From positions 29,295,067 to 29,359,066 of the forward strand of contig JASEVX010000011.1 of the NCBI GenBank assembly GCA_031761405.1: 64,000 nucleotides of DNA, given 5' to 3'. Below the pieces are notes generated by a model. It saw nothing but the letters and a program-made list of their open reading frames with translations. It was not told where the DNA came from and ran no database searches. This document shows, one piece after another, positions 22,500 to 35,132 of the stretch. Origin of the DNA: Serripes groenlandicus. Taxonomy: Eukaryota; Mollusca; Bivalvia; Cardiida; Cardiidae. A program made the position numbers and the translations under genes. Positions within the stretch are counted from its first letter, which is position 1. Each line of letters opens with the position of its first letter.

Positions 22500-23456
22500 T
22501 GTATTTAATGCTATTAGTACTGGCGTATATATTCAAGTACACAGTTATCATTAACTATACACAACAATTACAGTGCGCTCGTGATAAGTCGAACACGGGG
22601 TATTCGTACTTCGTTATATTCGTACCATTTGCTGGAAAGGATCTTTGTTTTAGAAACATGGTGGCAGCCGTTCTGATTATTGAAACGAGCAGTCAAAACT
22701 GCTGCTGCGCTGTTACCTTAATATGAGTTTGTTCGCATGCTTGCTTATCATAATAAACACTTAAAATCGTTAATATTCTTAAAAGATAACCCTTTATACT
22801 GCTGTTCAAATGTTTACCCTCATGATGAAAGATCAAAGCTTTTCTTATGTCTAAAATTGTACTTGAAAAGAATCATGCACGATTTTATCAATTTGATTAT
22901 ATTTTAAATATACTGGAAAAAAAGAAGCCTGTAAATGATAATTATACTTAGCATACTTGTTTCCTCTTTAAAACGAACTAATTGTTTCGTAATTACGAAA
23001 TATCATTTCGTAAAATCGAAATAACACGTTGAATTCGCAGATCAAAAAATGTGTTGAAAGTCACTTAAGGGTCTTAGTGAAATACAATGGTGATACAGTT
23101 TAATATCACTATTACTATTACTATCGCGATAATTAGGCTAACAATATATATTCTTTTTAATTACATTTTTTTCATCATTTCCCAAGCGAATAACATTCCA
23201 ATATTTTTACAATCAAAATTGTATAATTATGATACAATAATTATTATTACAACAACAAAAACGATAACAAAAAAAGAACTTACTACTTTTAGATATTATC
23301 GTTTGGTATTTAAATCAATACAGAAGAGAACAAAAGAAGTCCGATGAGAAGACAAATATACTAAATACTAACATTTAAAATATACAAGTCCGTGTCTCCT
23401 ATATATCAATGTAACAGTAGTTAGGTGTCGCTGTTTTCTATAAACTTCCTTATTCG
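22500..23456. other. AT-rich non-coding DNA, unit A
   Basis: Includes the palindrome TTTCGTAATTACGAAATATC near 22984. No gene seen. Confidence 0.4.
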
Positions 23457-24432
23457 TTTAACACTTTCCCCCTTACAACCAATCCGCAGCAGAAAACGTA
23501 AACACATTTAGGTAAAATATGGATAATCTCTTCAGATGGAAGTATAATGATTTAATATGATTGAAAACATTGTGGCAAAAAGAGCAATTGCTCGTTTTTA
23601 AAAATGTTTTCAAAAGTCGTCTGCTGCAGAGGCGTCAGAAAGTGTCTATATGTTGGAATGTGTTAACAAAACAATATCATCAATTTCATTACAATTGGCC
23701 CTGTAACGTACATATAAAGACCCCGAGTCGTCAATGTTTGCTCGCCAACTGGCATTATTGCCGAGCGCGAGGGTAAACAACGTCACCAAACAACAACAAT
23801 GTTCGCAGACGGTAAATCAGACTGTATTGTGGGAACATTTACCTTTTCAACCATGAAATAAACCCGCATCAGACGACTTTGAAAACCCCTAAGCGAAAAT
23901 GTTGAAAGCGTCAACAAATAAAAGTATAATTATTGAACTAAGTTGAAAACATTGTGACAAATAGAGCAATTCACCATTTGTTACAATGTTTTCAGAAGAC
24001 GTCTGGTGCAGAGTCGTCAGAAAGTGTCTATATGTTGGAAAGTGTTAAGAAAACACTATCATCAATTTCATCACAATTGGCCCTGTAACGTACATATAAA
24101 GACCCCGAGTCGTCAATGTTTGCTCGCCAACTGGCATTATTGCCGAGCGCGAGGGTAAACAACGTCACCAAACAACAACAATGTTCGCAGACGGTAAATC
24201 AGACTGTATTGTGGGAACATTTACCTTTTCAACCATGAAATAAACCCGCATCAGACGACTTTGAAAACCCCTAAGCGAAAATGTTGAAAGCGTCAACAAA
24301 TAAAAGTATAATTATTGAACTAAGTTGAAAACATTGTGACAAATAGAGCAATTCACCATTTGTTACAATGTTTTCAGAAGACGTCTGGTGCAGAGTCGTC
24401 AGAAAGCGTCTATATGTGGGAAAGGATTAACA
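23457..24432. repeat. TTAA MITE followed by a 382-bp tandem duplication
   Basis: A MITE spans 23457-23665. The segment from 23666, including unique DNA and a MITE remnant, is repeated from 24048 with an offset of 382 bp and few differences. Unit B has a single copy, so the duplication followed the A/B split or was lost in B. Confidence 0.65.
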
Positions 24433-24671
24433 CAGGCAAACCGTATCTACATATTTTCGAGTGCAGTGGTCTGAATAATATCTTCATATTTAAAATACAC
24501 GCACGTAGAATATACATTATATAAGTTATGAAAAACATCATACAGAGATCCAGATTGAATTGAAAACTAAAATGTCCTTGTGTGTGAATGTTCACAAGTA
24601 GTATGAAGAATGGACACTTGACTATGTATATATCGTTTTCAAGTAAACGTCAACAGTATGGTGTAAATAGA

Positions 24672-25440
24672 GAATCATTATGCTGGATCGAAAACCGACA
24701 TTACTATCATTTTGTTTGATCGAATACTGACAGAATGGCAGAAAGATTGTATCATTCTGCTGTCTAGCAAACTGATAGAACGAGAGTCTCATTATGTAGT
24801 GTCGCAGAATGGCAGAAAGATTGTATCATTCTGATGTGTAACAAATTGACAGAATGGTAGAACGATGCTATCATTCTGCAGAGTCTCAAACTGACAGAAT
24901 GGCAGAAAGATTGTATCATTATGATGTGTAACAAATTGACAGAATGGTAGAACGATGCTATCATTCTGTAGAGTCTCAAACTGACAGAATGACAGAAAGA
25001 TTGTATCATTATGATGTGTCGCAAATTGACAGAATGGTAGAATGATGCTATCTTTCTGTAGAGTCTCAAACTGCCAGAATGGCAGAAAGATTGTATCAGT
25101 CTGCTGTCTAGCAAACTGACAGATTGATAGAACGAGAGTCTTATTATGTAATGTCGCAGAATGGCAGAAAGATTGTATCATTCTGATGTGTAGCACATTG
25201 GCAGAATGGTTGAACGATACTATCATTCTGTAGAACGATGCTATCATTCTGTTGGGTCTTAAATTGCCAGAATGGCAGAAAGATTGTATCATTCTGATGT
25301 GAAGCAAATCTTCAGAATGGTAAAACGATGCAATCATTATGAACAGTCTCAAAATTGACAGAATGGTAGAAAGATTGTCTCATTCTGCTGTCTATCAAAA
25401 TGACAGATTGACAAAACGAGAGTCTCATTATTTGAGTCCA
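24672..25440. repeat. 45-bp minisatellite, copy B
   Basis: About 17 units, more than in A, with the 90-bp dimer period clearest between 24840 and 25080. The recurrent hairpin follows at 25522-25582. Confidence 0.75.
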
Positions 25441-26075
25441 CTGAGGTTAATATTTGTTGTAATATACTATGGAGGAGCAAACGGGTCTTTACCCAACAAA
25501 ATCGTTCTTATGACTTGACTAAACCCTATGCAGTGGTACTAGAAAGAATCGTCTCACTTAGACGATTCTTTTGACTACCCACAAGATAGACGCAACAAAC
25601 AGACAACTGATCATACTATTTCAGATGTAAATTCGTGTGGTACAGACAGTCAAATTACACGTCAACTCAGAGAACTTACAACAATTTGCGAAAAACATAA
25701 AGATCGGATAATTGAGTATATATGTGTATCTCATGACACGTTATGCTGCATTTACTGTGTGACAGACAGTCATCGGCAATGCGGAAATGTTGTCACATAA
25801 TGTGACTATGAAACAAGTACCGATATAAGATGGACGCTTCAAAAAGAGAGAGTTCCCATACGTATGTATGCAATGAAGCAGAAATATTACAGCAATATGC
25901 ACTAAATTTCATGATTTCATGACCAGGAAAGATGAGATAATGCAAGGCTGGCTCCAAAAATTGTTGTCACAAATTACGACAAAAGTAAACACCGTACTTG
26001 ATCAAAAGAAAGCGTAGTATGTTTCTTCCATGGGCAAACAGAATGAATCGGTAAAAGAATCACTCGTCGTTATCG

Positions 26076-26305
26076 TTAAGCCTTTCCCTCATATAGACGA
26101 TTTCTGACGCCTCTGCAGCAGACGGATATTTGAAAACATAGTGACAAAAGAAGAAATTGCACATAACGTGCAATTTCTCCTTTTGCCACAATGTTTTCCA
26201 CTTTTGGTCATAGGTTATCCATTCAATTATAGAGATTTTCCATTTTTTGACTAAATATGTTCAAAGTCGTCTGCTGCAGAATTGTCGTATGAGGGAAAGG
26301 ATTAA
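26076..26305. mobile_element. TTAA MITE, unit B
   Basis: The same insertion as 15347-15576 in unit A, with matching flanks (TTATCG left, AAGTATTAGAAGTC right). Confidence 0.72.
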
Positions 26306-27219
26306 AAGTATTAGAAGTCAACGTGCAGATCGAACCGATTCTGAAAGCAATGAAGAGCATCTGATGGTGACGGAAATAGGTGTGACACCACGTGAGCTGT
26401 CATTTCAAGGGGCAATCTGCACTTGTACACCCACCGCGTAAATGTATATTCCTAGAAGAGCATGTCCTTCTGGTCTGCATCTGTCAAGACAATACGGTAT
26501 CGGCAATGAATATATCACCAAATAAACAAATTGCTGCGGTCAAGGTTACTTCAATGCCATTTGGGATAGCCAGTGCAGGTGAACGTCGTGCTCTTGTGAC
26601 TCTTCCATTCAAGAAGAAAGTTGTACAAGTTACATTACAATCAATGATCAAATCTAAAAACCTATTATATAAACACCAATACTGCAATCTATTGTATAGA
26701 ACCATTTACAATAAAAGATAATGAATCTTTCATTACGACATCCAAAGAAACAGGGAAGATGTACATGATCAATTGGAACGGAGATAAACTAAAAGAGATA
26801 GCTGTGTAAACGGTAAAGGCATTTATTGGATGTTAGGCCTTTCGCCAGAATATTATATCATATGTGGACGATATTGTTGTCAACGAACGACATGAAATGG
26901 TTTTTGCGTCATCTCCAAAGATGAAAAAGGTTTTGCAGTTAGTTTTTATGAAGAATTAAAATTAATCTATAACCAACCTGCCATTGATATCCCAATGGGC
27001 CTGACAGTTGGACATAATTCTCGAATTCTCCTGTGTTCGTATGGCAGCCATCAAGTTCTAGAACTTGAACCCAATGATGTTACATATTATAGGACTGTCC
27101 TGACTAAATGAGATGGTCTGGCAGGACCATTGGACATTTCCTTTAAAACGTCATCTAAAGAAGTGGTTGTGTGCGAAGATGATAAAGGTAGAGAAGTCAA
27201 GGCATTCGCCGTGTTGTAG
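26306..27219 (+). pseudogene. TRIM/NHL-like remnant, copy B
   Basis: It shares the one-base loss and the GTGTAAACGG stop with copy A, so it was already dead before the A/B duplication. A local frame at 26392-26721 keeps VLLVCICQDNTVSAMNISPN. Confidence 0.5.
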
Positions 27220-28362
27220 CATTCAGTAACCTTAAACATTCAATTGGATCCAAATGATGTTTATAGGCGGAGAATGTGGTACGATTTATAGTATTTTTAA
27301 TATTTAGTAGTTTGAATTACTTGGCCATCCGTCATTTAAAAAGATATGGGTTTCCCACATACAACGTATCAGCAGCAGACGACTTTGAAAACATTTAGTC
27401 AGACATATTGAAAATCTGTATAAATGAAAGTATTATTAATTAAAAAGTTGAAAACATTGTGCCACAAAGATAAAATGCCCATCATGAACCCTTTTTTCGT
27501 TTGCCACAATGTTTTCAAAAGTCGTCTGCTGCAGATGTGGCAAAATATGTCTGTAAGTGGGAGTGTTAATTGTTAGGTCCACTTGCTGAAGCCAGCCAGC
27601 GAATTGTCCGTCGTGTGTCCGTGCGTGCGTCCTTAAACAATTTGCTTCAAACGACTTCTCCTCCCTAACCACTTGGCCAATTGGGATGAAACTTCATAGG
27701 AGGTATCCTTTCAATGTCTTCATCCTAAATTCCTTCAAATATTTTGGATCCATGCACAATTCTGGTTTAAAATTATTTATTTTGAAACCATGCCTATAAT
27801 GAAAGTTTCATGCTGAATAGAAACATGATGAGACCTAGTGTCCAAAGAAATTGTATAATTATTTGTAAAATACTTCATGGTATGTTCAACTGTTTCCAAT
27901 TGCATCAATATTCCGTTTTCCTTAACATTGCTTGTATACTTAACCTATTACATAAATTCACCATTTTTAGACTCGTTCAAATTCAAGGGATCTAAGAGAT
28001 TAAAGATCCTGTAAAATTATGCATTTGATTTTGAGGAGTGGAGATTGCCTTGGCAGGCTGGCACAACAGGATCATTTCTCTGTCCATGCCTTCTCTGTTG
28101 TCAAGATTTTACATAAGGACTAAGTGGAAGGCGACACACATGCTCTTTCGAACATTCTTGCAGTGTCCAATCTAGGATGCGAAAACAAGGGGAGGGTGGG
28201 GGGGGGGGGGGGGGTGTTTTATCATATCCCCCCTCCCATAGATTGGGCACTGTTCTTGTCGTAAGTAGTTTGCTGTTGAAGCATCAACATTCATCAGTTT
28301 CGGGAACAGGGTTGAAGCTTTTATCCGATGATGGTAGTTCGAATATAAATAGTTTGAAGTAT
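27220..28362. other. Non-coding part of unit B
   Basis: The diverged MITE is at about 27352-27572 and an interrupted G tract at 28192-28214. No gene seen. Confidence 0.45.
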
Positions 28363-29106
28363 TAACCCTTTTCCTCATGTAGACGCTTTCTGACGCCTCT
28401 GCAGCAGACAGCTCTTTGAAAACATGGCAACAAAAGAAGAAATTGCTCAAAACGAGCAATTTCTCCCTTTGTCACCATGTTTTCAACGCTATTCAATTAT
28501 ATTTCCTTCATTTAAAGGGATGTTCTGTGCTTTTGCTTAGACATTTTTTAAGTCCTCCTCTGCAGACTTGTTGTATGTTTGAAAGGGTGTTATGTGGTTT
28601 CTACTGTTACAAACATGAACACCGTTTTATCATGGCATGAGAAGCATATTGCAATTTATTTCACATCATGCACTATATAAATATTGCATGGCTTCCAGGG
28701 TGACAGTACATACTGTCAACATGAGTTAAATACTGTTACCCGAGGTTAACAGTCAATAACCGAATGTTGACAATATGTACTGTCACACTGGAAGCCATGC
28801 ACTATTTATTTTATTCTACCGAACAAAATTAAAAGTTTATTCAATTTATTCTGTACCTTTATAGGGGAGGTGAGCATGGGTAAATCTACTACAATATAAC
28901 ACAACATATGAATATACCGGTTAACAGTATACTGTTACATGGCACGCGCGTCTAAACAGTGACGTTATTGTTTTAAATGACGTCATGACCAACATTGTAA
29001 CGGTATACTGTTAACTGGTCAAAAACGTACTGTTAGCATGAAACAGTAAAAAATTGCCCTTGATCAGTATATGAGAATTTAACATTACAAAGTCAGGTGA
29101 GGTATA
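28363..29106. mobile_element. Diverged TTAA MITE plus double-hairpin element, unit B
   Basis: The MITE spans 28363-28594 and the hairpin element 28675-29106, collinear with 18068-18822 in unit A. Confidence 0.6.
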
Positions 29107-29141
29107 ATAATGACGATTAAAACACAGCCATTGTAGGGTTA

Positions 29142-30002
29142 ACCCTTTCCTCCATATAGACGGTTTCTGGTATCTCTGGTGCAGACGACTTTTACAAACA
29201 TTGTGGCCAAATAATAAATTGCTCATGTTTAGCAATTTCTCCTTTTGTCACAATGTTTCAACTCTTTTTTAGCTCACCTGAGCACGAAGTGTTCAAGGTG
29301 AGTTATTGTTATCGCCCGTCGTGCGTCGTCCGTCAACATATTCTCCTCTGTAACCAGTGGGTCAATTGTATTGCAACTTCAAAGAAAGCATCCTCTCAAT
29401 GTCCTCACCAGAATTCTTTTAAATGTTTGAGATCCATCCAGAATTCTGGTTTCCATGACAACCAAACGAAAAAAACTTCTCCAAAACTGGTTGGCAAATT
29501 TTCAAATAATTTTGTAGAAATGTTCCTTGGGTGACTCTATCAGATTTCATCAAGTCATGTCGATTGGTCAAAAAACAAGGCCGCCCGGGGGCGGGGCTTC
29601 TTTGCTTAATATGCCTATAGTGGAAACTTTTCAAATAATTTTGTAGAAATGTTTCTAGGTCGACACACTATCAGACTCCTTCAAGCCATGTTGATTGGTA
29701 AAAATAAACATGGCCGCCAGGGGGCTGAGCTATTTTGCCTTATATGGCTATAGTGAAAACTTCAAAAATCTTCTCATCCGAAAGTGTCAGGCCTATTTTC
29801 AAATAATTTTGTAGAAATGTTCCTAGGTTGACACACAATCAGATTCCTTCAAGTCATGTTGATTGGTAAAAATAAACATGGCCGCCAGGGGGCTGAGCTA
29901 TTTTGCCTTATATGGCTATAGTGAAAACATCAAAAATCTTCTCCTCTGAAAGTGTCAGACCGATTTTCAAATGATTTTGTAGAAATGTTCCTAGGTTGAC
30001 CC
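29142..30002. mobile_element. Left half of TTAA MITE with inserted modular repeat, unit B
   Basis: Collinear with 18846-19570 of unit A. It keeps TTTTTTAGCTCACCTGAGCA at the junction. The MITE's right half is not here; it lies inverted at about 32425-32525. Confidence 0.6.
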
Positions 30003-30003
30003 A

Positions 30004-30203
30004 TTATCTATTCAGTTGACTGCTGGAACCGATTGTATGAAGACTGTGTCACTGCGACTGACCAGGCTCTATACAAATGACTGCTGGAACTTATTGTGTG
30101 AAGAATGTGTCAACCCGACTGACCGGGCTCTATTCAGTTGACTGCTGTAACCGACTTTGTGAGGAATGTATCACCGCGACTGACCAGGCTCTATTCAGAT
30201 GAA
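30004..30203. repeat. ~62-bp tandem repeat, three copies, unit B only
   Basis: Units read TCTATTCAGTTGACTGCTGG then ...GCGACTGACCAGGC, repeated three times with about 85% similarity by eye. Unit A has nothing like it here. Confidence 0.55.
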
Positions 30204-30381
30204 TGCCCAACTCAACATGTTCATCGTGATATTTCTAGAAGTCTATGGACTACTCCAAATTTCAAGTTGGACATGTTCATTTAAAAAACAGCATTGAAAG
30301 GGTTAATTGAACAATTCACGCGGAAATTTATATTCATTTCGAACAGTGCAATCTAACCAGAACATTCCTAGGTCGCCGACG

Positions 30382-30680
30382 AGCCCCGGTAGCTCAGACG
30401 GTATAGACGCGGGATGTCAATCCAGATGTTGTGAATTCGAATTCAAGCTTGGCCAACATGCTTTCCCACATTTGACTAAAGTCACTGTGACAAACGTCAT
30501 TAGTCGTCCACCAATGGTCAAACAGTCTATGTGGATAAGGCGTAAATTGCTTGGAAGGTAAAGCTGAGAGCTGAGAAAAGGCTTGGAAACGCATGCGTAG
30601 GTGAACTGGCCATCGTTATATGACTGAACAATTATTGAAAACAACGTTAAGCCCCAATCAATTAATCGATCCATCAATCA
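30382..30680 (+). mobile_element. tRNA-derived SINE
   Basis: The tRNA-like head is GCCCCGGTAGCTCAGACGGT with anticodon position GTC and GAATTCGAATTC as B box (30382-30453). The body is ATGCTTTCCCACATTTGAC, then GTCCACCAATGGTCAAACAG. The tail is CAATCAATTAATCGATCCAT. The degraded B box and the tail argue against a functional tRNA gene. Confidence 0.6.
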
Positions 30681-31990
30681 GTTCTTGTTCTCTGTTTAGT
30701 CGTGAATGCATATGGTAAACAGCATTGCGTTTCAGTGAAGCTACTTCATAGCTCCTGGTTCGCAACGATTGGTACCAAAAGTGCAATATAATTGGTGGAT
30801 TAGTTACCATATGCTACCATGGCATTTCATTGGCTATAGTAGCATTGTACTCCGCGCCTATATTTCTGTTCTTTCTTTGAATGATGTTGTTTGCCGTTTT
30901 CAACAGAGCTTCCAGAACTGTTCCGCTTGTTATTCCTCAATCCGCGCAAGAGAACTGGCAAGGCAATCAATGAATTGGTGGAAAGAGTCAATTAAAGTTG
31001 GTCCAAAGCTTTGACTCACTACCCTGATCAATATCTTAACAGGAAAATTATCTTGAAGTTCTGCCATGGATGTTCAAACACTTGGTACTGAACTTGTGTA
31101 TGATATAATATGAGAACACATTTAGAAAGTAGCACATATTCGCGAAATATATGAGGAAAGTTGGTGCAATGTATTTAAAAGAGATGTGCGAAATTAGTTC
31201 AAGTAAATCGTATAGTCTTTTAAGATATTTGTGTTTTATGTGGATCCACGCAATAGCAAACTAGCTATACCGACTTTGATATTTTCTTTTTGGATAACTA
31301 CATATATATTTGTGTAGCGAATAACTTAAACCAATACGAATTTTGTTATTGTTATTTTGTATTATATTTAATTATATCAGATTTAACAAAGAGTAAATAG
31401 AAATGTTTATTTTACTATTTTTTATATATAAACTGTTAAAAAATGCATTTAACTCTTTCAGTGCCAATGGCAATATTGATGTGTTTGCAAACAACGTGGA
31501 TTTATGTGAGTCAGCTTTAAAAGAGTGTCACCTGAAACCAGCATTGCTTGCCTTGTAGTTATCAAAATATTCCAACACTCTATTTACATGAAAACATTAT
31601 TCGCCCAATTGTAAAAATGAAAGAGTCCACTTCATGAAATTAGCGATGAAAGAGTAAACACAAAAAAGCAAAGTTAAAAGTATGTTGGTGAAGTTGTTGA
31701 GTCTGTCTGTTGGTATTTATCCTCGTGAGTTCAAGCAAATGTCAATATGTCGATATGATATTCAAAGCTCAACGGCTGCGTTTACATTATTTACATAATG
31801 CTATGCATTTATGACTTGTGATTTTGGTCGACATGATATGTAAGTTAATCTGATGTACACAGTGTTAACAAAATAAAGAGCGATCTAAAACTACTGGGAT
31901 GAGTAAGCAAATTATTCGAGATTGGACAACTCTACCACAGGAACTCTTCAACCACAATATTTTCCAAATACAAATACACTAACCTATGTA
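30681..31990. other. Unit B-specific AT-rich DNA
   Basis: It has no match in unit A and no gene that I can recognise. The small plus-strand frame at 30769-31014 has no recognised domain. Confidence 0.35.
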
Positions 31991-32655
31991 TGTTTAATGT
32001 TCAGTTAACAAATTCCCATGAAACAGTTAACCCTTTCTCACATACAAAACATCTCTATAATTGAAATTATGATTATTTAAAAGAGTTGAAATCATTGTGG
32101 CAAATGGAGAAATCATCTGCTGCACAGGCGTCAGAAAATGTGGGAAAGGGTTTTGGATATTTGATCTGGTATGTTTCAGGATCACACGATTATCTATCAG
32201 TTTATTCCTACAACCTAGAATGATTCAATCTAGTGTTCTGCAGCCAACTGTTACGATAACAGGCAGACCATGAACTGTCATATAGTAATGAACCACTTCT
32301 GGCGATTTGGTGTCGTCATGACTGTCGGATTTGAAATTATTTTTAAGACTTTCTTGCATAAAGACGCTTTCTCAAATTCTAACGACTCAATATCAGACGG
32401 CTTTTGAAAACATTGTAACATATATTTGAACCCTTTCCAACATACAACATATCTGTAGCAGACGACTTCAAAAACATGTGGTAAAAACAAATGGAAAATC
32501 TCAATATGTAGGTATGATTATTATAAGAGGACCATGATGGCCCTGGATGGCTCAACTGATTTTATTTTTTTCCAATTTAGCCATATATACCCACCCCCTG
32601 GCGGCCATAGTTTTCGACCAATCATATCAACATGACTTGACGGAATCTGATAGTA
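31991..32655 (-). repeat. Block inverted relative to unit A
   Basis: It reads as the reverse complement of 19580-20180. From left to right it carries the inverted short MITE (32029-32155), the GTTCTGCAGCCAACTGT stretch and the split MITE's right half. It ends CGGAATCTGATAG, where unit A has its left breakpoint. Collinearity with A resumes at TATCAGAGTTCTGCC. Confidence 0.65.
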
Positions 32656-32937
32656 TCAGAGTTCTGCCACTGTTCAGGTGATTTGTACTTTATGAGAATT
32701 GTAAAACTGAAACTTACTATGTTGTAGTCTGATCTGAGTGCTAATATTATTGTCGTAGTGAATTGTAATATTTGATTGTTTTGTCTACAAAATAAAACAT
32801 CCCCAATAACATGATGGTCCGGATGTTTTTACTAATGTCTAGTTAGAGGAAAATAATAGCTCCCCTTCTTTACCGTCTTTCAGCCCTGGGTGTGTGAATG
32901 CAAGCAAGTGCATGTATGCCGCCGTGTATGCACCTAC

Positions 32938-33170
32938 ATGCTGTAGTCTGGTCCGTTACTTGCTCTAGTCTGTCCAATTACATGCTGTGGTATGTCCCGT
33001 TACATGCTCTAGTCTGTCCTGTTGCATGATCTAGTTAGTGATGCTTCAATCTGTCCTTATACATTGTATAGTCTGTCCCGTTATATGCTCTAGTCCGTCC
33101 CATGACATGCTCTAGTCTGTCCGATCACATGTAGTATTTGTTTCTTCACGTTACCTGCTACAGTCTGTCC
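32938..33170. repeat. ~24-bp tandem repeat, unit B
   Basis: Same array as 20487-20715, downstream of the intact GPCR gene. Confidence 0.6.
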
Positions 33171-33405
33171 TTGTATATGCACAATTACCGGAGTGGTCTC
33201 TTTGCCCATATCTTCTTATTAGCTATACCGCATATATGAACATTATGTTATTTCCTTGCATTAAGATCTAGGATTGCAAACAATATATATATTCCAATTT
33301 ATTCTTTATTTCAGATCTGTTAAGAATACCAAACCGATTGATTTAATTCACCTTTCAGCTGAAATGATCTTGATCCGATTTTGAAATACACCAGACCTAC
33401 GCAGG

Positions 33406-34617
33406 TTATAAATTGTGCCTCTTCTTTTTACAGAATAGAAGGCTGTGGTAGTATTGTCTAAATTGACTGTTGAAAATGCCATATATCCACGGATTTAAGG
33501 CGCTATTCAGTAGAAACGATCTTGATCCAATTTTGAAACCAATCAGATCTGAGCCGGAAAGAAATTGGGCCTCGTGTGCACCCTTTACCACCCCCCAAAC
33601 AGAAAGTGAAAGGTAAGGTAAGAAACTTAATACGAAGAGTGTTGTTATAGCAACCATCACCATGGTAACCTTAATTGTTTCTGTATCTTTGTGCGATATA
33701 ACCGATTTGCTTTCTGGAATGTCTTTATTATTTTTAGTCGTCAATTCCCGCGTTATGTTGCTTGCATGATCTTCATTCGATATTTTAGGGTCACTTTCAT
33801 CAGGCAAGAGTCCCTTTTGCGAAGTATTTGCACTAGACCTCGGCGGCGATTGAAGCGACATCTGACCGTCAATGGATTTCCTGCACATGGTCATTTTTCT
33901 CCTATGCTTACACACAGAGGCTCCGATGATAGCATACAATGCTACCAGGACTATGGTGCAGATGACGAACATCATCACTTGGATTCCGTAGAAAGCCCAA
34001 CCAAAAGGGCGATTAGATTTGTCTTTTGTCATGGTGCAATCAAAGCCTGTTATATTTCTTCCTTTATCGTTTGGAATTTCCACTTCAATTGATCCGTAGA
34101 GAACAGCGGAAGGCCAAGAAAAAAGTACTGCTATGCAAACCAGAACGGCAGATACTATCGTTGCTGTCTTGACAGACATTTGCTTGCGTGTTGGTGTACG
34201 TATCCGCCTGTATCGATCTACAGCAATCGCCATCAGTGTCAGAATCGACCCAATAACGACTAAATAGTTCAAGAGTCTGAAAGTCTTACAGGCAGCCTCA
34301 TTTTCAAAGGTGTAGTATAGTTCTATGTCTGCAATCCCGACAGGCATGCATATAAGACACTCTATTAGGTCATAGACTGCTAGAACCACGACAAAGAGAG
34401 AGTTTGGAGTGAGTTTTGTTTTAAATCCATAATAGAAACATACCATGATGTTACCTATAGTACCGGTAACCATCAAAATGACGATATACACGACTGCGGG
34501 AACCAATAGATCGGCCATGTTGTCATTTAAAATCTGGACTAACTCCTTCGAGCTGAGCGTGCTGTTAGCTTGTAAACTGGTTTCATACATTTTGCATTTC
34601 TGTTCTGAAAAAAACAT
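33406..34617 (-). CDS. Class A (rhodopsin-like) GPCR, single exon, 403 aa
   Basis: Seven membrane segments are visible: TM1 ~39-61 with GN at 55-56, TM2 ~74-96 with D83, TM3 ending DRY at 134-136, TM4 ~152-174, TM5 ~208-235, TM6 ~318-342 and TM7 ~357-380 with NPWIY at 375-379. C110 and C194 suit the conserved extracellular disulfide. NST at 18-20 and NIT at 188-190 are glycosylation sites. TM6 reads LSFLPY and lacks the usual CWxP. The third inner loop is ~80 residues, polar. It should signal through G proteins at the plasma membrane. The ligand is unknown; the layout is peptide- or amine-receptor-like but I cannot place the subfamily. The start gives a short extracellular N-terminus with no signal peptide. 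Its sister in unit A is broken, so this is the only intact copy here. Confidence 0.85.
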   Translation of the reverse strand: MFFSEQKCKMYETSLQANSTLSSKELVQILNDNMADLLVPAVVYIVILMVTGTIGNIMVCFYYGFKTKLTPNSLFVVVLAVYDLIECLICMPVGIADIELYYTFENEAACKTFRLLNYLVVIGSILTLMAIAVDRYRRIRTPTRKQMSVKTATIVSAVLVCIAVLFSWPSAVLYGSIEVEIPNDKGRNITGFDCTMTKDKSNRPFGWAFYGIQVMMFVICTIVLVALYAIIGASVCKHRRKMTMCRKSIDGQMSLQSPPRSSANTSQKGLLPDESDPKISNEDHASNITRELTTKNNKDIPESKSVISHKDTETIKVTMVMVAITTLFVLSFLPYLSLSVWGVVKGAHEAQFLSGSDLIGFKIGSRSFLLNSALNPWIYGIFNSQFRQYYHSLLFCKKKRHNL

Positions 34618-34875
34618 ATTCTGTTATTCTTTTCCCGTGGTTATAACATAATTATTTCGGAAAGCACGCACATTGAGCTATTCCTGCTTTCGCCGCCTAA
34701 GTGAATTAAAAGTGTTGGCAAACAATGCCGATTCAGGTGAAAACAGCTCGTAACGTGCTGTCTCTCCTGAAATCTGCATTCTATGCACTTAGACATTACA
34801 TTTTACCAAAATTCCTGTCGGTGAAACAACGGGGTGGTCCAATTTTCAACATTGAAGACTTTGTGAAATTCAACA

Positions 34876-35132
34876 GTGAGAGAGTCCCGCGAGCAAATCA
34901 ACATTTTGGCCTCTGCGTAATGTATCGACCCAGATCAGCCTGCACAGACTGGTCAGGGCCGACACATTCCGTGTCAGGGGGATAGAGGTATAGAGTAATG
35001 ATTCCTGAAACAGAGAATCCACAGGAGGTGAAACGTGTCTATCCGGGTAAAGCTGCACGGCATGCTTAGGCTGATCCGTGTCGACACTTTACGCAGAGTC
35101 AACAATGTTGGTTTTCTCGCGGGACGGCTCAT
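34876..35132. mobile_element. ATGAGCCGTCCCGCGAG-family MITE, unit B
   Basis: Same insertion as 22243-22499, so it predates the duplication. DNA from 35133 to 36090 is AT-rich and featureless. Confidence 0.7.

Larger units (their letters stand above)
14279..24671. repeat. Segmental duplication unit A (10.4 kb)
   Basis: It starts GAATCATTATGCTGGATCG, the same 5' boundary as units B (24672) and C (36886), and ends GTATGGTGTAAATAGA like B. It carries minisatellite, 46-bp-type palindrome, MITE, TRIM-like pseudogene, hairpin element, GPCR pseudogene and MITE. Identity with B is high by eye over most of its length. Confidence 0.85.

Noticed and set aside
24792..25352. 186-codon minus-strand ORF with repeated FCHSV/ILPFCQF text
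   Set aside because: The 45-bp minisatellite has a period divisible by three, so long open frames are expected. The same applies to the arrays at 14279 and 36886.
30382..30453. Functional tRNA-Asp gene
   Set aside because: Box sequences are degraded, the acceptor stem is poor, and SINE body and tail follow. The same reasoning applies to the tRNA-like heads at 42375, 44158, 49620, 52150, 60530 and 62156.
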